NCBI GenBank assembly: GCA_026388495.1
Contig: JAPLJQ010000345.1
Span: 1-5,684 of the forward strand
Length of the DNA stretch: 5,684 nt
Source: Deltaproteobacteria bacterium
Lineage (GTDB): Bacteria > Desulfobacterota > Syntrophia > Syntrophales > UBA2185
Direction: 5' to 3'
The notes under the pieces were generated by a model that saw nothing but the letters and a program-made list of their open reading frames with translations, was not told where the DNA came from and searched no databases. Below, piece after piece: positions 1-4,894 of this stretch. Made by a program: the position numbers and the translations under genes. The first letter of the stretch is position 1. Every line of letters begins with the position of its first letter.

Positions 1-398
1 CTCCCGACATCCGTGTTTTTTCCAAGGCTTGCCCTTTATTTGTGCCCCTGGTGGAAGAGGGATGGTGGAATCACCCCGTCACCCGGCTGACCGCCCAGGA
101 ATATCTCAGACCGGTTATCGCGGAGCATGTCGACACCCTTGTTCTGGGATGCACTCACTATCCCGTGATCAAGCCGCTTTTACAGGAAATTGCCGGACCG
201 GATATCCACCTCGTGGATTCTGCGGAGGCCATGGCGGACATAGCGGCGGATCTGCTCAGCCGCATGAATTCTGGAAATCCTGAACAGCAGCGACCGGAAT
301 ACCGGTTCTATGTAACAGATGTTCCCTATCACTTCCAGACCATCGGCGAAGGCCTACTGGGACGGACCCTGTCCCACGTGGAGCTTGTCAGGTGGTGA
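1..398 (+). CDS. murI: Glutamate racemase, C-terminal half (5' end outside window)
   Basis: This enzyme interconverts L- and D-glutamate in the cytoplasm, supplying D-glutamate for peptidoglycan. The frame is open from the first bases (codons from position 3) and 131 residues are visible, about half of the usual ~270. Two family signatures are seen: the ACPLFVPLVEEG segment (about positions 27-62) and LGCTHYP (144-164), whose Cys codon at 150-152 is the second of the two catalytic cysteines of the cofactor-independent racemases. The later LVDSAEAMA stretch also fits the family's C-terminal region. The GTG at 42 lies inside the conserved segment and is not the start. The stop is 25 bp before the DUF2784 start, so the two may be cotranscribed. 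Family call is firm; the N-terminal half and first catalytic Cys are not visible. Confidence 0.96.
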   Translation, partial: PDIRVFSKACPLFVPLVEEGWWNHPVTRLTAQEYLRPVIAEHVDTLVLGCTHYPVIKPLLQEIAGPDIHLVDSAEAMADIAADLLSRMNSGNPEQQRPEYRFYVTDVPYHFQTIGEGLLGRTLSHVELVRW

Positions 399-423
399 TG
401 GGAACAGGAAATCACCAGGTATC

Positions 424-810
424 ATGCCTTTTCCCATCCTTGCAGATATGGTGGCCATCGCCCACTTCCTTTTCGTTCTGTTCGTCATCTTTGGCGGTTT
501 CCTGATCCTTTACAAACAAGGCTGGGCATGGCTCCACATTCCAGCTGCGCTCTGGGGCCCCCTTGTCGAATTCACGGGATGGATCTGCCCCCTGACCCCC
601 CTGGAGAACTGGCTTCGGATACAGGGAGGAGAGGCCGCCTATGCTTCCGACTTTGTCGAACGTTATATCATCTCTTTCCTCTATCCCTCGCTTCTCACCC
701 GCAACCTTCAATTCTTCCTGGGTTTCATCGTGATTGTGATCAATATCTGCATTTATGGCTGGGTGATCCGACGGAAAAAACTACCGAACAAAACCTCACC
801 GGAAGAATAA
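424..810 (+). CDS. DUF2784 family small membrane protein
   Basis: This is a 128-aa inner-membrane protein of unknown function. It matches the DUF2784 pattern closely: an N-terminal hydrophobic helix at residues 6-29 (LADMVAIAHFLFVLF...), then WLHIPAALWGPLVEFTGWICPLTPLENWLR at 36-65 (written here as one conserved block rich in Trp, Pro and Glu), a Tyr/Leu-rich segment near 78-92, and a final helix at about 95-115 followed by a basic tail. The ATG at 424 is preferred over an in-frame ATG at 319 because family homology begins at MPFPILADMV and the longer form would run back through murI. AGGT at 417-420 or AGGAA at 406-410 could serve as ribosome binding site, neither ideally spaced. The biochemical role is not known. 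Confidence 0.88.
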   Translation: MPFPILADMVAIAHFLFVLFVIFGGFLILYKQGWAWLHIPAALWGPLVEFTGWICPLTPLENWLRIQGGEAAYASDFVERYIISFLYPSLLTRNLQFFLGFIVIVINICIYGWVIRRKKLPNKTSPEE

Positions 811-820
811 AACAACTTGC

Positions 821-1096
821 TTCTTAAATCAGTATTTGCAAAATGTAGTAACCTCTGCCGCCAAGGCATGGACAATATCTTTGAAAGCACAATCCGGGAG
901 AGAAAAAGAACTGATCATTAAACACTTAGCGAAAAACAAGGAAGAGCAGCGAGAAGATTTTCAGGACATTTTCCCAGAATTAAAACCTATGGACATTTAA
1001 AATCTTTTAAGGGAACTTAAACGCGACGGTAAACTCGTCCGAGTAGGTCCGAAAAATACCGGACATTGTGAATTAGCTAAAAATACATTTAAATAA
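821..1096 (+). pseudogene. Decayed 3' remnant of a gene with a winged-helix-like C-terminus
   Basis: Reading frame 2 from about 821 gives protein-like sequence (NQYLQNVVTSAAKAW, then GREKELIIKHLAKNKEEQ), reaching PELKPMDI and a TAA at 998-1000. It continues in the same frame as NLLRELKRDGKLVRVG, then TGHCEL, ending at TAA 1094-1096. The pattern LLRELKRDGKLVRVG followed by GxxEL is the recognition helix and wing of a winged-helix DNA-binding domain as found at the C-terminus of many regulators and ATPases. A single change (TCA to TAA) would explain the internal stop, and a Trp-to-Cys change (TGG to TGT) would explain GHCEL where such domains usually have GxWEL. No start codon with a ribosome site is visible, so this looks like a truncated relic left at the edge of an insertion. 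Parent family not identified. The left boundary is approximate. Confidence 0.5.
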
Positions 1097-1284
1097 TCTA
1101 ATTTTTACAGGGTGCATATTCATAATATGTTGACAAGATAGGATTAATTCCATTCTTAATTACAATTATTTTACATTTACGTGAATAGTCGATCTAAAAA
1201 CTTTATTATATGAGAGGGAGGCACTGGAGAGGAAAGTTTAAGTCCACTGAAAAGATGCCCTTGTAAGGGATAGATTCCTTGACA

Positions 1285-1346
1285 TTGAAATTCTTTCAGC
1301 GTATCCATAGCGACATTATAATGTTCGCTTTCCTTGAAATTCTTTC
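1285..1346. repeat. 13-bp direct repeat pair flanking the TATAAT box
   Basis: TTGAAATTCTTTC occurs at 1285-1297 and again at 1334-1346, exact in both copies, start to start 49 bp. TTCCTT precedes both copies (1275-1280 and 1330-1335, the second overlapping the repeat). One copy lies just upstream of the TATAAT at 1317-1322 and the other at about the expected transcription start, a placement typical of operator half-sites. Each unit contains a small GAAA/TTTC dyad. A repressor role is inference. Confidence 0.45.
1317..1322 (+). promoter_or_regulatory. Candidate -10 box (TATAAT) for the 1387 cassette
   Basis: A perfect TATAAT stands 64 bp before the ATG at 1387. The -35 position at 17 bp (TTTCAG, 1294-1299) matches the consensus poorly, which would fit a promoter that is weak or needs an activator. 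The nearby TTGACA at 1279-1284 is 32 bp away and too far for a standard sigma-70 pair. Prediction by eye only. Confidence 0.3.
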
Positions 1347-1386
1347 CAAAGCTTTACATCGACCTTTTTACAAGGCGCAATAAAGC

Positions 1387-2355
1387 ATGAGTGATCATAC
1401 AAAAAGAAAAATAGAAATTACCTTAGCTGGCGAAGCTGTTCAAGGCGGACGGGTGTCTGTTTCCTTATTAGCGAAAATCTTGCAATCTGTTCAAGATGTC
1501 ATATATCAAATTGCCGGTTCTAATATTCGGAAAGATTCGAAGTTAAAGGATATTAAGTCCTCAATAATCAAAAAAGAATGCGAGCTTTTTTTAGTCGAGA
1601 CGAAACCGGGAAGTCTCCATGCAGTCATGGAATTACCTGAAAAAGTAGCTACTCTATTCCCTGAATTACCGGACTTTTCTGACTTTGTAATGGCAGACAC
1701 GCGTGAAACTTTTTATGCCATAGCAGATCGTGATGATAAAAAGTTAAAAGAAATAATCCCCTATCCCGATATTCGACAACGAGTAATCGGCAGCATAGTA
1801 AATATTGCTCCTGCGGAAGGTTCTGATTATCAACTTGAAGTCAGTTTTGATGGTGAGCCACAGAAACCGCTAACGCGACCACCGAAAGATACTATTGCAA
1901 AACTCATAGATATGCCTCATGTACCTTTAGAAGTTAAAGAACCGGAAATCAAATTTGTTGAAGCAAAAGGGTTGGCTCAAATGGAGCAAGGGATCATAAA
2001 AAAGTGGATCGAATATTATGAAATAGCAGAATTGCCCCTTGACATGGAACATGTATGGCGAACCCCAGTAATCAAAGCCAAAGGCAAGATGTTTAATCTC
2101 GTTCATCCTATTGCTTGTGTGATCGAGAAACAGGAAGACCATTTTGTTATCGACGATGAAGGTCTTGGCATTTTTGTCTATGGGGGATCCCGTGAGGACG
2201 TCATCCAGGAATTTTCCTACGACTTCGCTACCCTATGGGACTGCATTGCTCAGGAAGAAGACAGCCTTCTCACCCAGGATGCGCAGACGATCAAGAAGAA
2301 ACTTCTTGAACTGGTCAGAAAGGTCGAATCTTATGACGACGCGGAAAACGCGTGA
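1387..2355 (+). CDS. Uncharacterised protein with a HicB-like C-terminal region
   Basis: This is a 322-aa soluble protein of no family I can name. The N-terminal part (residues 8-45, IEITLAGEAVQGGRVSVSLL then an amphipathic helix) resembles an openers' pattern seen in many uncharacterised accessory proteins. Residues about 60-165 appear alpha/beta, and 165-205 a linker. The C-terminal part, 237-312, reads FNLVHPIACVIEK, then FVIDDEGLGIFVYGGSREDV and a helix ending in LLTQDAQTIKKKLLELV. The order strand, D/E-rich turn, LGIxxYGxxxEDxxxEF helix resembles the partial RNase H fold of HicB antitoxins. The ATG at 1387 follows CAAGG at 1371-1375. The gene overlaps the HicA-like gene by 23 bp, so translation is probably coupled. 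Base composition rises towards the 3' end (53% GC over 2161-2280 against about 37% over 1381-1560, counted by hand). Existence of the gene is firm; the antitoxin role is inference. Confidence 0.85.
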   Translation: MSDHTKRKIEITLAGEAVQGGRVSVSLLAKILQSVQDVIYQIAGSNIRKDSKLKDIKSSIIKKECELFLVETKPGSLHAVMELPEKVATLFPELPDFSDFVMADTRETFYAIADRDDKKLKEIIPYPDIRQRVIGSIVNIAPAEGSDYQLEVSFDGEPQKPLTRPPKDTIAKLIDMPHVPLEVKEPEIKFVEAKGLAQMEQGIIKKWIEYYEIAELPLDMEHVWRTPVIKAKGKMFNLVHPIACVIEKQEDHFVIDDEGLGIFVYGGSREDVIQEFSYDFATLWDCIAQEEDSLLTQDAQTIKKKLLELVRKVESYDDAENA

Positions 2356-2617
2356 CATCAAGAAGGGGTTAATTAAAAAAGGATTTATTGAGGAACAAAA
2401 AGACCACTCCTATTTCTTCCTTCATGTGGAAGGACGCAAATCCACCATCCGCACAAAAATAAGCCACGGGGAAAAAGAATACGGGGATAATCTTCTATCT
2501 CTGATATCACGCCAACTTCATCTATCTTCCAAGGAACTCGATAAGCTCCTTGATTGTCCTATGTCGTATGAAGAATATCTTGCCATTTTGGAGAAGAAGA
2601 AAATGCTAATCAGATAA
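2333..2617 (+). CDS. HicA-like small protein (candidate toxin)
   Basis: This gene encodes 94 residues. The ATG at 2333 is chosen over the upstream ATG at 2144 because the homology-like sequence begins at MTTRKTRDIKKGL and GAAAGG (2318-2323) sits 9 bp upstream. The layout follows the HicA double-stranded-RNA-binding-like fold: helix DIKKGLIKKGF (8-18), strand with His25 in KDHSYFF (23-29), hairpin HVEGRKSTIRTKISHG (31-46) with His45, then helices GDNLLSLISRQLHLS and DCPMSYEEYLAIL (74-86). Canonical HicA is shorter (about 60 aa), is an mRNA interferase and uses a His in a GSH motif. Here DHS takes that place, and the extra C-terminal helix is a feature of a longer HicA-related subfamily. It overlaps the upstream gene by 23 bp and precedes a membrane protein gene by 36 bp. 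Fold assignment is moderately sure; toxicity is inference. Confidence 0.8.
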   Translation: MTTRKTRDIKKGLIKKGFIEEQKDHSYFFLHVEGRKSTIRTKISHGEKEYGDNLLSLISRQLHLSSKELDKLLDCPMSYEEYLAILEKKKMLIR

Positions 2618-2653
2618 GTTAAAAAATATTTATCTTATATTTGAGGTTCATAA

Positions 2654-3037
2654 ATGGAGACCCCAGGGTCAAATATTTCCGAACGAGAAAATCAGGCTTT
2701 GAATTTTCTTCAAAGAGATTTTGATCAGTGCTTTCAGCAATTGCGACATTACGATAATCAAATTTTCAACATTTTAAAGTTTACCTTCACTGCCTATACG
2801 GTTCTTATCGGTGCGGCACTCGGCCTGTATCAATTCGGATTAAAAGAGCAGATAGATATTACTTCTCCGGTCAGTGCCGTGCTAATTGTCGGTACGTTAC
2901 TCGGCTTATTCATGTTCGTCCTTGTCATTCGCAATCGTGTTTATTTTGTAAAAATTGCCCGCTATTTGAATGAGCAAAATGGATTAACTGTCTGTACCGA
3001 ATTTGGAAAATTCATCACGCGTAGGTATTTAACATGA
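2654..3037 (+). CDS. Two-helix membrane protein, probably C-terminally truncated
   Basis: This gene encodes 127 residues. A charged N-terminal helix (QALNFLQRDFDQCFQQLRHYD, about 14-34, given here by its first and last residues) leads into hydrophobic helices at about 38-61 and 73-93, then the basic NRVYFVKIARYLNEQNG segment at 94-110. I do not recognise a named family with certainty. The sequence resembles small accessory membrane proteins that continue past the RYLNEQ motif for many more residues. Here the sequence changes to TVCTEFGKFITRRYLT and stops, and the last codons (CGTAGGTATTTAACA) also serve as the thyX ribosome binding region. The start has GAGG at 2643-2646, 7 bp before ATG. The stop overlaps the thyX start (ATGA, 3034-3037). 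The AT-rich sequence groups it with the preceding two genes. Function unknown. Confidence 0.72.
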   Translation: METPGSNISERENQALNFLQRDFDQCFQQLRHYDNQIFNILKFTFTAYTVLIGAALGLYQFGLKEQIDITSPVSAVLIVGTLLGLFMFVLVIRNRVYFVKIARYLNEQNGLTVCTEFGKFITRRYLT

Positions 3038-4515
3038 AAATTATCCTTGCAGGCTACAACCTGGACAGTGAAACCATCCGGGAATTTCAGGAGCAAAATC
3101 CTGAAGCGAAGCATCTCACCCCGGAGACGATCTCCGCAGCCTATGCGCGGATCAGCCGCAGCCCGAAATCCGTGGATGAATTGCGGGACATTGCCCGGCG
3201 GGAGGTGGAGAAGGCCCGGCAGTCCAACCGGAATATCGTCTTCGAAATGGGGCACAGCTCCGTCGCCGAACATGCCGTTTTCAATATTGACGTCCTCGGG
3301 GTTTCCCGCCTCCTCGTTGAGGAAATCGAGAAATTCCGCCTCTGCTCCTATACGGAAAAGTCCCAGCGATACGTTCTGTTCAAAGATGACTTTCACGTCC
3401 CCGAAGAGATCCGCGCAGCCGGTTTTGAAGAATCCTTCGTCGAAACCGTCCGCGAACAGAACAGGGTGTATCAGGATCTGTACGGCAGGCTGAAACCCCA
3501 TGTTTTTAAAAAGTACGGCGACCTTGCTGCCGACCCGGCGAATAGCTCGATGCTGGAAGGCTGGGCCAAGGAAGACGCCCGGTATGTCATCGCTCTGGCC
3601 ACGGAAACCCAGTTGGGGATGACCATCAATGCAAGAAATCTGGAGCTGATGCTTCGCCGCCTCGCGGCCCATCCCCTGGCTGAGGCAAGGGAATTCAGCG
3701 GGAAGCTGTATGAAGCGACAAAAGACACCGCTCCCTCCCTGATACGTTACACCGAGGCCACGGACTACGACAGACTGACACGGAAAGCCCTGAAGGGAGC
3801 CGTCGATGCCCTGCTGAAAGAAAAGGGAACGGAAAAAGGGGACGCCGCCTGTCTGAAGGATGAATCCGTCACACTGCTTCATGCCACACCCCATGCGGAT
3901 GACATTATCGTGGCCGCACTGATCCACTCTTCCTCGGACCTCCCCATGACCCGCTGCATGGAGATGACTTCCCTGCTGGACCGGAATGATAAAGAAAGGA
4001 TCATCAAAACGACCCTCCGGCATATGAAATCCTATGACACTGTTCTGCGTGAATTTGAGAACGTGTACCTTCATTTTGAATTGATCATCAGCGCAAGCTG
4101 TTTCGCCCAGATGAAGCGTCACCGCATGGCAACCATCACCAGCCAGGATTATGATCCGTCTCTCGGCGTCACCGTCCCGCCCGCCATATCTGAAATCGGG
4201 ATGGAGGAACCTTTTCTGAAAACCATCAAAGAAACCGGGGAGACCTATCGGAAAATCGCGAAAACCGCTCCCATGGCGGCAGCCTACACCCTTACCAATG
4301 CACACCGCAAACGGGTGGCGATGAAGATCAATGCCCGCGAACTTCACCACATTGCCCGACTCCGGGCGGATCGCCACGCCCAGTGGGATATCCGGGCCAT
4401 CGCAGAGGCGATGATTGCCCTGGGGAAAGAGGTCATGCCTATGACCCTCATGCTGGCAACGGGAAAGGACGGATTTTCTTCTCTTTATCATCAAGTCATG
4501 GAGGTCGTCCCCTGA
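3034..4515 (+). CDS. thyX: FAD-dependent thymidylate synthase, tandem two-domain form
   Basis: ThyX makes dTMP from dUMP using methylenetetrahydrofolate, NADPH and FAD; it replaces ThyA. The usual protein is 220-260 aa and works as a homotetramer. This one has 493 aa with two ThyX-like halves. The N-half shows GHSSVAEH (73-80), SR (91-92), FRLCSYTEKSQRYV (101-114), EDARYV (180-185) and NARNLELMLRRL (199-210). The C-half shows Q359, RHRMATITSQDY (362-373) and, at 421-454, TNAHRKRVAM, NARELHHIARLR and HAQWDIR. The signature RHRxxSxxxxSxRY is split: the N-half keeps the S..SQRY part but has KFR for RHR; the C-half keeps RHR but has T and SQDY. The ATG at 3034 has AGG at 3023-3025, 8 bp upstream. 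GC-rich codon use like murI, unlike the genes either side. Such long ThyX forms occur in deltaproteobacteria as far as I recall. Confidence 0.92.
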   Translation: MKIILAGYNLDSETIREFQEQNPEAKHLTPETISAAYARISRSPKSVDELRDIARREVEKARQSNRNIVFEMGHSSVAEHAVFNIDVLGVSRLLVEEIEKFRLCSYTEKSQRYVLFKDDFHVPEEIRAAGFEESFVETVREQNRVYQDLYGRLKPHVFKKYGDLAADPANSSMLEGWAKEDARYVIALATETQLGMTINARNLELMLRRLAAHPLAEAREFSGKLYEATKDTAPSLIRYTEATDYDRLTRKALKGAVDALLKEKGTEKGDAACLKDESVTLLHATPHADDIIVAALIHSSSDLPMTRCMEMTSLLDRNDKERIIKTTLRHMKSYDTVLREFENVYLHFELIISASCFAQMKRHRMATITSQDYDPSLGVTVPPAISEIGMEEPFLKTIKETGETYRKIAKTAPMAAAYTLTNAHRKRVAMKINARELHHIARLRADRHAQWDIRAIAEAMIALGKEVMPMTLMLATGKDGFSSLYHQVMEVVP

Positions 4516-4856
4516 AAGAAAACAGGGGTCGCCCATTGCCTAAATTGGGTGCCCCGCTGGGAATTGACGCGGTAACCAACGGCGATAATAGCCTCTAATG
4601 AATAAAATTGGGTTTGATAACTTTTTCCATCGGACGCAGTTGTCAAGAAATCCTTGACAACTGAATCTTTTGACAATTCGCCATTTTTAAAAATATTATT
4701 CAAATGAAGACTTATGTTTTGTTTCGTTGTATCAAAAAGCTCTGCCATTTTCTTTTGGGTAAGCCAGATGTTTTCTTCGGCGTATAATACTTCAATATTC
4801 ACCGAACCGTCCGGTGCTTGATAAAAGGCGATTTGATTATCCGGTAATTTTTTCAT
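4491..4856 (-). CDS. RhuM-family protein, C-terminally truncated
   Basis: RhuM-family proteins (about 330-350 aa) are found in phages, islands and many bacterial genomes; an N-terminal helix-turn-helix-like region precedes a longer domain of uncertain function. Here 121 residues are encoded. Recognisable stretches are IWLTQKKMAELFDTTKQNIS (the HTH-like region), LNNIFKNGEL, FLTTASDGKSY, FYSLEAIIAVGYRVNS and GTQFRQWAT. Family similarity ends at the Thr of RQWAT (codon near 4527-4529); the last 11 residues, PVFFQGTTSMT, are read antisense through the 3' end of thyX. The gene has therefore lost about two thirds. Start is ATG at 4856, with GAGG 9 bp upstream; a TTG at 4871 also fits the frame but overlaps that ribosome site. 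It lies 38 bp after the BRO-N gene on the same strand, probably one transcript. Likely a nonfunctional fragment, though an HTH-only protein could still bind DNA. Confidence 0.82.
   Translation of the reverse strand: MKKLPDNQIAFYQAPDGSVNIEVLYAEENIWLTQKKMAELFDTTKQNISLHLNNIFKNGELSKDSVVKDFLTTASDGKSYQTQFYSLEAIIAVGYRVNSQRGTQFRQWATPVFFQGTTSMT
4509..4528 (+). terminator. Hairpin at the thyX stop codon, possible terminator remnant
   Basis: CCCCTG (4509-4514) and CAGGGG (4523-4528) form a perfect 6-bp GC-rich stem with an 8-nt purine loop. The stem overlaps the thyX stop TGA at 4513-4515. No T-run follows; the sequence turns at once into RhuM-like coding sequence on the other strand. It could be a thyX terminator whose T-tract was lost at the junction, or a chance dyad. 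Confidence 0.3.
4637..4663. repeat. 11-bp perfect inverted repeat inside the RhuM gene
   Basis: CAGTTGTCAAG (4637-4647) and CTTGACAACTG (4653-4663) pair perfectly around a 5-nt spacer (AAATC). A further TTGACAA lies at 4670-4676, so the 7-mer occurs three times within 37 bp (4640-4646 inverted, 4654-4660, 4670-4676). The sequence also encodes the conserved VVKDFLTT part of the protein. It may be an operator, a hairpin in the mRNA, or a by-product of codon choice. Confidence 0.6.
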
Positions 4857-4894
4857 AAGTTTATACCTCAATCGCGCCTCGATTTTTTCTTTTA

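Larger units (their letters stand above)
1097..1386. other. AT-rich leader region without a convincing gene
   Basis: This stretch of 290 bp carries no supported gene on either strand. It contains a TTGACA at 1130-1135 with no good -10 box at 17 bp, a small CCCTT/AAGGG dyad at 1258-1269, and a TATAAT at 1317-1322 set between two 13-bp direct repeats. Most likely it is the promoter and operator region of the cassette that starts at 1387. A minus-strand open stretch at 1177-1308 (43 codons) has no ribosome binding site and was not called. Confidence 0.5.

Noticed and set aside
319..423. Upstream in-frame ATG for the DUF2784 gene at 319
   Set aside because: It would overlap murI by 80 bp with sequence that is only murI read in another frame; family similarity starts at 424.
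1130..1162. TTGACA at 1130-1135 as a -35 box
   Set aside because: No acceptable -10 hexamer lies at 16-18 bp (TTCTTA at 17 bp); the next AT-rich hexamers are 19-21 bp away.
1177..1308. Minus-strand open stretch of 43 codons beginning ATG GAT ACG CTG
   Set aside because: The translation looks mildly protein-like (LKEFQCQGIYPLQG), but there is no ribosome binding site and this length can occur by chance; no family recognised.
2612..2635. AGATAA/TTATCT dyad after the HicA-like gene
   Set aside because: AT-only style stem with a 12-nt loop and no T-run; too weak for a terminator between closely spaced genes.
2962..4536. Long minus-strand open frame (524 codons) opposite thyX
   Set aside because: It mirrors the GC-rich thyX codons, has no recognisable domain and would cover the whole of a well-supported gene; it is an antisense shadow.
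4870..4890. AATCG/CGATT dyad followed by a T-rich run as a plus-strand terminator
   Set aside because: The 5-bp stem has only two G-C pairs, and no plus-strand transcript clearly reaches it; it sits in the 38-bp gap between the two minus-strand genes.
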